The notes: a model not told the origin generated them from the letters alone. Positions 31,500-39,683 are shown, counted from the stretch's first letter. The stretch is DNA of 39,751 nt from JBOGJG01 sp050747825 (GCA_050747825.1 JBOGJG010000007.1:1-39751); one strand, 5' to 3'. Translations and numbers: made by a program.

Positions 31500-32783
31500 T
31501 TACCGATTGTGGATTTCCAGCCATCCGAAGAAGGCGAAAAAGGCGATGAGGGCCAGCAGAATTACCGTGGTGGCGGGCCGGTTGACGTTCTCGCGCCCGA
31601 CCAGGCGCGCCTGGCCATTCAAGTAGAGCAGAATAAAGGCGAGAAAGGGCATGAAGAGGGCCCCGAAAAAGGAATAATATTTTTGCAGTTCGCTGAAGCT
31701 GAAAGTGAGCGCCAGGATGGGCACAGCGGCCAGAGCGTACTGGTAAGTCCTGTAAGTGAAAGAACCGGTCGAGAGGCGCGCCCGCCGCACTTGGGGCGAG
31801 TCCCTGCGCATCAAGCTGATAAAGTCCGAGAAAAGGTAAGGCACGCTCTGCCAAACGCCCAGGAGGCTGCTGAAGAGCGCCCCCCACGCGCCCAGCAGAA
31901 AAGCCCAGCGGCCCCAACCTCCGAGAGGCCCTTCCAGGTGGTCGGCTATCGAAATGACCAGCCCCGCGCCTCTTCCGGTTACCTGGATCCGGCTGCCGAT
32001 GATCACCATGGCCATCCCAAAAAGGGCCGTCATGAAGTAGCCGACGCCCAGGTCGATACGGCAGACAGTCAGATCTTCCCTGGAGTGGCGACCCCTTTCG
32101 CGGATCCAGTATCCATAGCAGAGAATGGTGACCGTTCCTCCCACTCCTCCCATCAAGGCCAGCGTCCAGATGATCTCCTCCCCCCCGGCACTGGGGATAC
32201 TCGGCCAAAATATTCCGGATAGAACCCGGTTCCAGTCCGGTCTGAGAAGGATCGTGGTGGTGAGTATGGTACAGAACATCAGCGCGATGCACCCGCTCAT
32301 AACTTTTTCAAAGAACGCGTATCCTCCGCAACGGATCAGCACAACCCCCAGCAGGCTGTGAAGAATGCCGAACACAAGGACTGCACGACCGGCGTCCTCA
32401 AAAACCGGGAGGACGGCATGAGCGGCGACGCCGCAGCTTGCCATCAGCGCGGAGCCCACGAAGAAGCTCCAGGGGATCAGGTAAGCTAGAAAAGCAATCT
32501 GGAAAGGCTTTCCGAGATGTTCGACGGAGCCTTCGAGGAGCGTCTTGCCAGTAGCCAGCTGCCAGCGGGTCAATCCCTCGGTGAGTACGAATTTCAGGGC
32601 TCCGCCTAGAAGCACGCCCCACAGAATCGCCGTGCCCAGCTTATTCCCGGTCAGACTGGCCGTAGCCAGGTCGCCGGCGCCCACGCCTGTTGCCGCTAAC
32701 AGAACTCCCGGACCCAGGATGGCCAGCAGGCCCTTCCCCTTCCGTGTTCCTTTCATTGTCTCCTTTGCAGTCTCAGTTCTCAT
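31500..32783 (-). CDS. Nramp-related membrane transporter lacking canonical metal motifs
   Basis: A 427-aa polytopic membrane protein with about 11 hydrophobic segments and the Nramp/MntH layout. The first segment reads GPGVLLAATGVGAGDLATA, where classic Nramp has DPGN; the sixth reads GGVGGTVTILCYGYW, without the MPH motif. The usual Mn/Fe-coordinating Asp, Asn and Met are therefore absent, so the substrate may not be Mn2+ or Fe2+. ATG 32756 (AAGGAG just three bases ahead) is an alternative start. First gene of the six-gene minus-strand cluster; divergent from the remnant at 32874. Confidence 0.83.
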   Translation of the reverse strand: MRTETAKETMKGTRKGKGLLAILGPGVLLAATGVGAGDLATASLTGNKLGTAILWGVLLGGALKFVLTEGLTRWQLATGKTLLEGSVEHLGKPFQIAFLAYLIPWSFFVGSALMASCGVAAHAVLPVFEDAGRAVLVFGILHSLLGVVLIRCGGYAFFEKVMSGCIALMFCTILTTTILLRPDWNRVLSGIFWPSIPSAGGEEIIWTLALMGGVGGTVTILCYGYWIRERGRHSREDLTVCRIDLGVGYFMTALFGMAMVIIGSRIQVTGRGAGLVISIADHLEGPLGGWGRWAFLLGAWGALFSSLLGVWQSVPYLFSDFISLMRRDSPQVRRARLSTGSFTYRTYQYALAAVPILALTFSFSELQKYYSFFGALFMPFLAFILLYLNGQARLVGRENVNRPATTVILLALIAFFAFFGWLEIHNR

Positions 32784-32873
32784 CGTTGCCGGCAGATCAG
32801 GAACATCATGCCTGAACTATAAGTCAGCCTGGAGGAAATGCGTCCCCTTTAATTGAAAGATAGAATCCCGCCC

Positions 32874-33125
32874 ATGAATCGACGCCGGATGATCCAGTCT
32901 TTTGTCCTGGCGCCCTTTGCCGGGGCCGCCGCTTTTGCCAATGCGGAAAACGGCAGGGTTGCAGTCACCGGCCTGGAGCAATGCTTGTGGGATATTTCCG
33001 GAAAACTGACTGGAGTTCCTGCTTACCAGTTGTTTGGCGGGAAGCTTCATTCACGTCTTCGTAACCAAAACCTGAATCCCTTCCTCACAATCAAAACGGG
33101 TATCTGGAGCGAACCGCCAGAATAA
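32874..33125 (+). pseudogene. Internally deleted mandelate racemase/muconate lactonizing enzyme remnant
   Basis: An 83-aa frame. It opens with a Tat-like leader (MNRRRMIQSFVLAPFAG) and within about 20 residues jumps to a mid-protein piece of the enolase superfamily (GLEQCLWDISGK, then GVPAYQLFGGK), before ending after 35 more residues. Intact members are about 400 aa, so the N-terminal capping domain and the whole catalytic barrel are lost. A TAGAAT box lies seven bases before the ATG (32861-32866). It overlaps the end of the convergent cupin gene by 35 bp. It is a decayed gene; expression as a small secreted peptide is unlikely. Confidence 0.75.
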
Positions 33126-33975
33126 GAGCCTTTCCGGCTCCGGACGCCTCGCTGGCATAAAAGCCCACCGTGCAGTTCAGGCGGAAAAAGTAGGCATCAC
33201 CCGCTTTGGCAGGATGGCGGCCTTCGATGCCGTTTATACCGCCGCCGGCCACGATATCCCCTTCGCCTTCGAGCACCAGATAGATTTCTTCTTCTGTGGG
33301 ATGGTGGTGAGGCTGATTGGTGCCTCCCGGGGCAATTTCCATGGTAAAGAGGCTGGTGAGCATGTGCCCGGCCGCTATTTTGTCCCTCTGGCTGTTAAAG
33401 TCTCCCATCAGAAGCTGGTAAAGAGTGGAAGGAGGGTGATTCCCCACTGCTTGTTTCTTGACGTCGCCCAGGTTGGCGACCAGCAGCCGGGGCGGAATCG
33501 TGAGGCTCACGCCCGCAGGGATTTTGTATCCGATCAGGATCACACGGGAAGTTTGGCTGAAAGGGTTGGCTATCCCATGAGAGATGGTGGGAGGCAGATA
33601 CATAAAGTCATGCTTCTGGACGGAGATCTTCTGGTCCTCGTATTGCACGAGCCCGGTCCCCTCCAGGAAGACATAAATCTGCTCTTCCCTGGGGTGACTC
33701 AAGACCCGGCAAGCGCCACCGGGGTCAATCGTAATTTCGCCAAAGCGAGATACCCCCTTGACGATCGAGGTCTCAGAATCACCCAGACCGAATATGGGCT
33801 TGTAGTGGCAGGTCGGGGTACTCAAATCGACCTGAGCCTCCTGTACGGCCGGCAGAAAACGGTGAAGAAAAGTCGGATCGACTTTACGGTCGGCCCCCAA
33901 CAGTGATCCGGCCAAGATTAATGTTGTGACAACTCCCAGAAACCACCGGAGCAAGAATAGCCACAAGCCCAGCAT
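33091..33975 (-). CDS. Secreted bicupin protein
   Basis: A 294-aa protein with a long hydrophobic leader (WFLGVVTTLILAGSLLG) and two cupin domains. Domain 1 (about 85-150) has CRVLSHPREEQIYVFLEG with a later ISHGI; domain 2 (about 205-280) has QPHHHPTEEEIYLVLEGEG, giving the H-x-H-x4-E metal motif (H223, H225, E230). The position of the last metal His in domain 2 looks occupied by Cys268 (RLNCTVGF). Bicupins bind a metal and act on small organic acids or sugars; the substrate is unknown. It has its own promoter (34003-34031) and AAGGGG ahead of the ATG, and is divergent from the receptor at 34178. Confidence 0.85.
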   Translation of the reverse strand: MLGLWLFLLRWFLGVVTTLILAGSLLGADRKVDPTFLHRFLPAVQEAQVDLSTPTCHYKPIFGLGDSETSIVKGVSRFGEITIDPGGACRVLSHPREEQIYVFLEGTGLVQYEDQKISVQKHDFMYLPPTISHGIANPFSQTSRVILIGYKIPAGVSLTIPPRLLVANLGDVKKQAVGNHPPSTLYQLLMGDFNSQRDKIAAGHMLTSLFTMEIAPGGTNQPHHHPTEEEIYLVLEGEGDIVAGGGINGIEGRHPAKAGDAYFFRLNCTVGFYASEASGAGKALILAVRSRYPF

Positions 33976-34002
33976 GACGCCCCTTATTTTTCGATGGTTT
34001 TG

Positions 34003-34031
34003 ACACTACTCTTTCCCTGGCCGGCTGTCAA
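34003..34031 (-). promoter_or_regulatory. Promoter of the bicupin gene
   Basis: Minus strand: -35 TTGACA (34026-34031), 17-bp spacer, -10 TAGTGT (34003-34008). Predicted start point near 33996, about 20 nt before the ATG. It stands back-to-back with the receptor promoter, the two -35 boxes about 42 bp apart. Confidence 0.6.
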
Positions 34032-34032
34032 T

Positions 34033-34100
34033 CAAGGGGATGACCCCCTTTAAATCCCCTTGAAAATTTTACTTGCATCTGGAACCCAGAGGCGTATAAG
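34033..34100 (+). promoter_or_regulatory. Receptor promoter with CCCCTT half-sites and shared 15-mer
   Basis: Promoter: -35 TTGCAT (34073-34078), 16-bp spacer, -10 TATAAG (34095-34100). Between this and the divergent bicupin promoter lie CAAGGGG (34033-34039), CCCCTT (34045-34050) and CCCCTTG (34056-34062), two inverted arrangements of the same half-site. The 15-mer TTTAAATCCCCTTGA (34049-34063) is identical to the one at the sulfite reductase promoter (9734-9748). Confidence 0.6.
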
Positions 34101-34111
34101 TTTCGTTTGAT

Positions 34112-34175
34112 GCACCCGCGACCCCAAGCCCGCGGGTGCGGAGATTGAATCCTGAAAACTTGGGTTGAGGAGGAG
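34112..34175 (+). promoter_or_regulatory. Leader RNA of the receptor: hairpin with possible pseudoknot
   Basis: A perfect 9-bp stem, GCACCCGCG (34112-34120) with CGCGGGTGC (34131-34139), closes a 10-nt loop. Loop bases CCCAAG (34123-34128) are complementary to CTTGGG (34159-34164), which directly abuts the purine-rich ribosome-binding stretch TTGAGGAGGAG (34165-34175). An H-type pseudoknot could therefore form next to, and affect, ribosome binding. No known riboswitch class is recognised. Confidence 0.45.
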
Positions 34176-34177
34176 AC

Positions 34178-37100
34178 ATGAATCGATCGACCAGAATCGT
34201 CTTTGCCCTGTTGTCGGGAATCGTCATTCTGACGAGCTTAAGCTCCCTGACTTACGGTCAGGTGGCTTCTCGCATCACCGGTATTGTGCAGGACCCCACC
34301 GGTGCAGTCATCCCAGGTATTGAGGTTACTGTGAGAGATGTAAATCGCGGTACCACCCGGACCACCGTGACCAACGAGAGGGGCAACTACAGCTTTCCCA
34401 ACCTCAGTTCCGGTGTTTACATTATTTCTGCGGAACTACCTGGATTCAAGACCGCAACGAGCGACGAGCTCCGCCTGGAGGTCAACCAGACGCTTCAGTT
34501 CAACATCCGGATGGAGATTGGTGAAGTCACTGACCAGATCCAGGTCACCGGCGCTGCCCCATTGCTGCAGACCAGTGACTCTCAAGTGGGCGGTGTAATC
34601 GAGAACAAGCAGGTTGTGGACTTCCCGATCCAGGCACGCGACTTCATGCAGTTGGCGCTGACAGTCGCCGGAGTCGTTGAATCCACCGACAACAACCGTC
34701 ACCAGACCGAACGCGCTACCTGGCAAGGCTCCTTCAGCGTGCATGGTATCAGCGCCGATTACAATCAGTACCTGCTGGACGGCATGTCGGCCAAGGAGCA
34801 CCAGCATGCGACCAACAGCTTTGCGCCTAACATCGACATGATCCAGGAGATGAAGATCGAAACCAGCAACTACAGTGCAGAGTTCGGAAGCGAAGCGGGT
34901 GGTCACATCAACATTGTTACCAAGTCCGGCACGAACAATCTTCATGGCACGCTCTTTTGGTTCAACCGGAACAGCGCATTCGGTGCCCGCGAACGGTTTG
35001 CCGACGACAAGCCGTTCCAGAACAGGAATGCGTTTGGAGCGGTTTTCGGTGGGCCCATTGTGCGGGACCGTACTTTCTGGTTTTTTTCCTGGGAGGACAC
35101 GCGGCTGAGGAAGGGATTCGCCTCGAACACCACCGTGCCGACTCCGGCCATGAAGCGGGGCGACTTCTCGGCTCTGTTGGGGACCGACGAGTCCAATCCC
35201 ACGCCGATTACAATTTACGATTGGACGACCGGCGAACCCTTCCCGAACAATGTCATACCACAGTCGCGGATTCACCCGCTGGCTGAGCGTTTCATCAACG
35301 AGTTCGTTCCCGATCCGAACCGGCCCGGCGTCGGCGGAATCCGGCCGGTCAATAATTTTCAGTTTGCGGACACACAGAAGACCGACAGCCCGCAGCTGAG
35401 CGGCCGGATCGACCACAACTTTACCGACACCGACCGCCTGTTTTATCGTCTCAGCTGGAGTGACACCAGCACGGTGGCGCCTCAGGTCTGGCCCGCTTTC
35501 GGGTATACGCAGGATATGGCCGTTTATCACACGGTCCTGACCTATTCGAAGACGCTCAGCCCGACTTCAATGTTTGAGCTAAAGGCCGGCTACAGCCGCT
35601 TCAATCAAATCGAGCGGACGGAAAGCGCTTTCGTCCGGGACGTAGCGGGGGAGCTGGGGCTCAAGGGCGCGTGCTCTGCCAATCCCTCCTGCTATCATGC
35701 TCCTTTCTGGAGCGTGCAGGATTTCAGCACGATGGGGAATCCCAGCGGCCCAACGCGAGGTCAGGGTGTTTCCGGTCCGCGTGGCTGGATAAACGACATC
35801 TATGAAACCGGCGGCCATTTTTTTATGACCCGTGGCAATCATAACCTGCGGATGGGTTTGGATGTGCGGCACTATCGAGACACGTTCCCCGAGGCCATCC
35901 GCCCGGCAGGTCAGCACAGCTTCAACGGGCAGTGGACAGCCTCGGCCCCGAGCCGCGGAACCGTCGGACCTCCTTCGGAAGGCTTTGCCCTGGCCGATGC
36001 TCTTCTCGGTCTTCCACGCAGAATCCAAGCCAGCATTGATATCTTCGATCCAAACTTCAGTAATTTTGCGTTCTTTCCCTGGATCCAGGACGACTGGAAA
36101 GTCACCCAGAAGCTGACCTTAAATTTAGGCCTGCGCTATGAGTGGTCCGGGCGTCCGCGATCGCGCAACGACTCCATCTCGAACTTTCTCGAGGTGGGGC
36201 CGGGCCCAGGGCGCATCATGACTCCCGCGGACCGGCCTCCTCCTCCGGGCTTCAGCGACACGTTTATCCCGGCTCCGGCTGAATTCGGCCGCGCATTGCT
36301 GCACAACGACAACAACAATTTGGCGCCGCGCTTCGGCTTCGCCTACAGGGCTACTGAAAAGACCGTCGTCCGCGGGGCCTACGGCATTTTCTACCAGCGG
36401 GACAACGCTTGCACCTGGATCGGCCTCTCGATTAATTCTCCCTGGATTCGCACCGGAGATGTGTCATTGGAAGTCACTCAGGAAGATTTCGAGGCCTTTC
36501 CCGTGGACGACCTGACGCCTGTCGTAAACTTTGTTGAACCCGGCAGCAAGCCATCCGTGATTGCACTGAATGTTGACTGGAGGGATGCCTACGTCCAGCA
36601 GTGGAACCTCTACATAGACCGCTCCATCACCGACACGATCGTGGCGCGAATGGGCTATGTGGGAAACCATGCAATCAATCTCCGCAAGCAGGTCAGTCCC
36701 TTCAACTCCCCGCCGCCGGGACCTGGCAGTATTCAGAGCCGCCGTCCCTTCCAGGACCTCAGCTCGATCACGATGCGGACCCCCGTCGGGCAGTCCACAT
36801 ATCATGGGCTCGAGCTGCAGCTCGAGAATCGCTACTCGAACGGCCTTTCTTTTGTGACCGCCTATACCTTTTCGAAGACCCTGGACAACATGCAGAATCT
36901 AGACGTTTGGTTCGGCGGCAACGGCGAGGTCAATAAAGGGCCGTCGGGGCTGCATATTTCGGACCGTTTTACTTTTTCCGGCATCTACGAGTTGCCGTTT
37001 GGCCCTGACCGCCGGTATGGCAACAACATGAGCGGAGTCTTGAATGCCATCCTGGGAGACTGGGATATCAGCAGTATTGTGGTCCTTCGCACCGGCAACC

Positions 37101-37504
37101 CTCTTTTTGTTACTACGCGGGGCAATATCGCTAACACCCAGGGTATTGCACAGGTCCCTCTTCGTCTGGGCGAGCCCAACCTGGACAGAGGAGACCGCGA
37201 CTGGGATCGGTTCTTCAATACCGATGTCTTTGCAAACCCGGACCAATTTACTCTGGGTGACGCTGGCGTGCGACCATTATTCGGTCCCGGCAATCGACGG
37301 TGGGACTTTGCGATTTACAAAAGGTTCAACTTCGATGAACAGAAACAGCTCCAGTTCCGGGCGGAGTTCTTCAACTTTACCAATCATCCGAACATGGGCA
37401 ATCCCAGCGCATCGTTCGGTTCCGCCAGTTTTGGAAAAGTGACGAGCACCTGGTCGCTGGATAGCCCCCGGGAAATCCAGTTTGGCTTGAAGCTGCTTTT
37501 CTGA
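34178..37504 (+). CDS. TonB-dependent receptor, Oar-like, with CarboxypepD_reg domain
   Basis: A 1108-aa outer-membrane receptor. Signal peptide (to about residue 28, SSLTYGQ), carboxypeptidase-regulatory-like domain (GIVQDPTGAVIPGIEVTVRD to LPGFKTAT), plug region (DFPIQARDFMQLALTVAGV, YLLDGMSAKEHQ, IDMIQEMKIETSNYSAEFG) and a long barrel (HGTLFWFNRNSAFGARERF, FNFTNHPNMGNP) ending in IQFGLKLLF. ATG 34178 has a strong GAGGAGGAG site. It probably takes up large organic nutrients. Its expression looks tied to the divergent bicupin gene through shared half-sites. Confidence 0.94.
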   Translation: MNRSTRIVFALLSGIVILTSLSSLTYGQVASRITGIVQDPTGAVIPGIEVTVRDVNRGTTRTTVTNERGNYSFPNLSSGVYIISAELPGFKTATSDELRLEVNQTLQFNIRMEIGEVTDQIQVTGAAPLLQTSDSQVGGVIENKQVVDFPIQARDFMQLALTVAGVVESTDNNRHQTERATWQGSFSVHGISADYNQYLLDGMSAKEHQHATNSFAPNIDMIQEMKIETSNYSAEFGSEAGGHINIVTKSGTNNLHGTLFWFNRNSAFGARERFADDKPFQNRNAFGAVFGGPIVRDRTFWFFSWEDTRLRKGFASNTTVPTPAMKRGDFSALLGTDESNPTPITIYDWTTGEPFPNNVIPQSRIHPLAERFINEFVPDPNRPGVGGIRPVNNFQFADTQKTDSPQLSGRIDHNFTDTDRLFYRLSWSDTSTVAPQVWPAFGYTQDMAVYHTVLTYSKTLSPTSMFELKAGYSRFNQIERTESAFVRDVAGELGLKGACSANPSCYHAPFWSVQDFSTMGNPSGPTRGQGVSGPRGWINDIYETGGHFFMTRGNHNLRMGLDVRHYRDTFPEAIRPAGQHSFNGQWTASAPSRGTVGPPSEGFALADALLGLPRRIQASIDIFDPNFSNFAFFPWIQDDWKVTQKLTLNLGLRYEWSGRPRSRNDSISNFLEVGPGPGRIMTPADRPPPPGFSDTFIPAPAEFGRALLHNDNNNLAPRFGFAYRATEKTVVRGAYGIFYQRDNACTWIGLSINSPWIRTGDVSLEVTQEDFEAFPVDDLTPVVNFVEPGSKPSVIALNVDWRDAYVQQWNLYIDRSITDTIVARMGYVGNHAINLRKQVSPFNSPPPGPGSIQSRRPFQDLSSITMRTPVGQSTYHGLELQLENRYSNGLSFVTAYTFSKTLDNMQNLDVWFGGNGEVNKGPSGLHISDRFTFSGIYELPFGPDRRYGNNMSGVLNAILGDWDISSIVVLRTGNPLFVTTRGNIANTQGIAQVPLRLGEPNLDRGDRDWDRFFNTDVFANPDQFTLGDAGVRPLFGPGNRRWDFAIYKRFNFDEQKQLQFRAEFFNFTNHPNMGNPSASFGSASFGKVTSTWSLDSPREIQFGLKLLF

Positions 37505-37562
37505 GAGGTGAATATTTTAGTAGGTACCGGAATCAGGCCTTGGTGAAGCCCGCGCCTGCCAT

Positions 37563-38333
37563 TCAACGAGGAGCCGTCATCGCCTGGGCGCCCGCGTCCC
37601 TGTTTGTGAGGTTAAACGGCCCTTGATTGGAGTTCGTACCGCGGTAATCAAGATCGTTGAATTGATCCTTGTAGCGGAAGTAAACGGTCCTGCCTTTGAT
37701 GCTCTCTGAAATCGGCCACGAAACGATATTCCGAACCGTGATCGGCCTGGTGGGGTCGCGCCCGAAGATATAGTTGGCTTCAAAACCTCCACGATACCCA
37801 AAGCGGAGCTTCACCCCTTTGCCGGTGATGACCTGTTCAATCTCAACGAGCTCGAAACCAAGGAACTTCCGGTCTGCGTAGCGGGTCCGGATGATGGCTC
37901 CCTGCCTGGGGGACTCAGGCTCAAGCGATCCGGGACCTGCCTTGAAGGGCCATAAACGGACATGACAAAGCAGGCGTCCGCTGAGGGCGTGCCAGATCTG
38001 CTTCATGGCGGGAAGCTGTTGGGGAGTTGCCTGGGCATCAAGAAGTCCGAGGGTGCCGCCTTCCCCTTCCACTCCACCGATGCGTACGCCGGCAAGATCG
38101 ATGTCATTGAAGCGGCCCTGCTTCACCCAGTAAGACCACATGGCCCAGCAGTAATCGTGCGGAGAGGGGCCCTCTCCGAAATTGCAGGTGCAGGGGACGT
38201 TGCATGTGCATGCCTCGGTCAACTCTCCTTGAATGTGCCAGCTGGAGTGCCTCTCCCCCTCCTGCGCACCCCCTGCCTGGAAAATCCCAAACAGCGCAGC
38301 CGCAAGAGACAGGCACAGTCTCATCGAGACCAT
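37563..38333 (-). CDS. Secreted DUF1326 domain protein
   Basis: A 256-aa DUF1326 protein with a signal peptide (MVSMRLCLSLAAALFGIFQAGGA). The N-terminal cysteine motif EACTCNVPCTCNFG (C42, C44, C48, C50) followed by HDYC (C62) has the same spacing as in the cytoplasmic DUF1326 protein at 8017, suggesting a common metal site. Unlike that one, it has no DUF2182 neighbour; it ends a three-gene operon with TPR and RidA-like genes and overlaps the TPR gene by 13 bp. GAGGAA precedes the ATG. Function unknown; metal binding is inferred. Confidence 0.83.
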   Translation of the reverse strand: MVSMRLCLSLAAALFGIFQAGGAQEGERHSSWHIQGELTEACTCNVPCTCNFGEGPSPHDYCWAMWSYWVKQGRFNDIDLAGVRIGGVEGEGGTLGLLDAQATPQQLPAMKQIWHALSGRLLCHVRLWPFKAGPGSLEPESPRQGAIIRTRYADRKFLGFELVEIEQVITGKGVKLRFGYRGGFEANYIFGRDPTRPITVRNIVSWPISESIKGRTVYFRYKDQFNDLDYRGTNSNQGPFNLTNRDAGAQAMTAPR

Positions 38334-39238
38334 CGTAATTCCTCGAGTTGCCTTTGGCTCCGCGCCGTCAGAGGATCTTCCGGCCCCAGGGTCTTCTCAA
38401 AAATGGCAACTGCTCTTTGTGTCACTTGTATCGCCGACTCGGTGTCGTTCGCCATCCCGTGAAGCTTTGCCAGATTCAGCAGGGTGGTCGCCGTTTCGGG
38501 ATGTTCCTTGCCAAACACCTGTTCTTCGATTTCGAGCGCCTGCCGGTAAAGTGACTCCGCCTCGGCAAACCGCCCTTGCCGCGTTTTGACCCGAGCCAGA
38601 TTGTTGAGCGTTATGGCGGCATACGGCGCGCCGCTTGCAATATGCTTTTGCCAGATCTGCAATGCCTTTCGCAAAGTGTGGCCCGCGTCGCGATATCTTG
38701 CCTGTAGAAGGTAGACGAAGCCGATGTTATTCAATGTCTCGGCTACCAGGGGATGTTGCTCGCCCAGTCTCGCTTGTCGAATAGTGAGGGCTTGTTGATA
38801 CAGCCGAGCCGCCTCCCCAAGTTTCCCTTGTTCGACGTACAGTCCAGCCAGGTTATAGAGCACTGCCCCAACATTGACGTCCTCAGGCCCCAGGACCTTC
38901 TGATAGATCTCCAAAGATTTCCTGTAAAAGGGTTCCACCATCTCCAGCTTGCCTTGCGCATAAGCCAGGGAACCCAGGTTGTTGAGATTGGCGGCCAGAT
39001 CCAGATCAAGCGGGCCGCGATACTTTTGAAGGAACGCCAGTATCTCTGCGCTCACTCCGGCGGCATCGGCGTAGCGGCCCTGACTATAAACCTGTCCGAA
39101 CTGCTCTACCAGCCGGGCCAGCGGATCGGCGGGTTGCGCGACCCCAAAGACCAGAGGCAAAGCTGCCAGGATCACGCAGCCTTGAGATCTGCCGCCCGGG
39201 GAAAGCCATCCGCCTCTATTCAGGAATAATCGCCACAA
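38321..39238 (-). CDS. Exported tetratricopeptide repeat protein
   Basis: A 305-aa protein with a leader (GCVILAALPLVFGVAQPA) and five to six 42-residue TPRs of the kinesin-light-chain type, each with a LNNLGxLYxxQGKxxEAExLYxxALxIxxxxLGxxHP-like pattern (for example ANLNNLGSLAYAQGK, AVLYNLAGLYVEQGK, ETLNNIGFVYLLQAR, ITLNNLARVKTRQGR). TPRs form a protein-binding superhelix, so it is probably an adaptor in the envelope. The start is TTG 39238 inside the RidA-like gene (23-bp overlap), with GGTGG ahead of it. Middle gene of the operon. Confidence 0.87.
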   Translation of the reverse strand: MWRLFLNRGGWLSPGGRSQGCVILAALPLVFGVAQPADPLARLVEQFGQVYSQGRYADAAGVSAEILAFLQKYRGPLDLDLAANLNNLGSLAYAQGKLEMVEPFYRKSLEIYQKVLGPEDVNVGAVLYNLAGLYVEQGKLGEAARLYQQALTIRQARLGEQHPLVAETLNNIGFVYLLQARYRDAGHTLRKALQIWQKHIASGAPYAAITLNNLARVKTRQGRFAEAESLYRQALEIEEQVFGKEHPETATTLLNLAKLHGMANDTESAIQVTQRAVAIFEKTLGPEDPLTARSQRQLEELRWSR

Positions 39239-39683
39239 CTTCCACCTCGATTAGCAGGTCGCCCCCTAAGCCAGTCTGAACTGCGGTCGCCGCCGGAGGC
39301 TTTTCCATGTTCAGGTACTTTGCCCGGATGTTTCGCAGCTCCGTCAGGTCATTCATGTCCTTGAGGTAATAGTTGATCTTGACCACGTCATTGAACGTCG
39401 CTCCCGCCATTTGCAGACAATTCCGGATATTCTTAAAGGTGTTCTCCGCCTGTGATGCGAAGTCATCGGGCATTTCGCCTTCAGTCGAAGCTCCCCCTTG
39501 ACCAGAGACAAAGATCATCCGTCCCGGCGGCGAACTGACCACGTGGGTGTAGCCGTTGGGCTTCGGACGGTACTCCAGGTTCAGGAACTGTTTTTCAGAG
39601 GCACTCGCATGGCCGGAACAGGACAGCTGGTGGGCGGCCATCAGAATTGCGGCGGCAGACATCGTTCTTGCAAAAGCTTTCAT
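39216..39683 (-). CDS. Exported RidA/YjgF-like protein lacking the catalytic arginine
   Basis: A 155-aa Rid-superfamily protein with an unusual N-terminal export leader (MSAAAILMAAHQLSCSGHASA). The fold signature is present (GRMIFVSGQGG, ENTFKNIRNCLQMAGATFNDVVKINYYLKDM, LLIEVEVVAII). In RidA a conserved PARS Arg binds the imine substrate; here the segment is PPAATAVQ, with Ala132 in that position, so deaminase activity is unlikely. First gene of a three-gene overlapping operon. GGGAGG about ten bases upstream supports ATG 39683; nothing clear is seen in 39684-39751. Confidence 0.87.
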   Translation of the reverse strand: MKAFARTMSAAAILMAAHQLSCSGHASASEKQFLNLEYRPKPNGYTHVVSSPPGRMIFVSGQGGASTEGEMPDDFASQAENTFKNIRNCLQMAGATFNDVVKINYYLKDMNDLTELRNIRAKYLNMEKPPAATAVQTGLGGDLLIEVEVVAIIPE

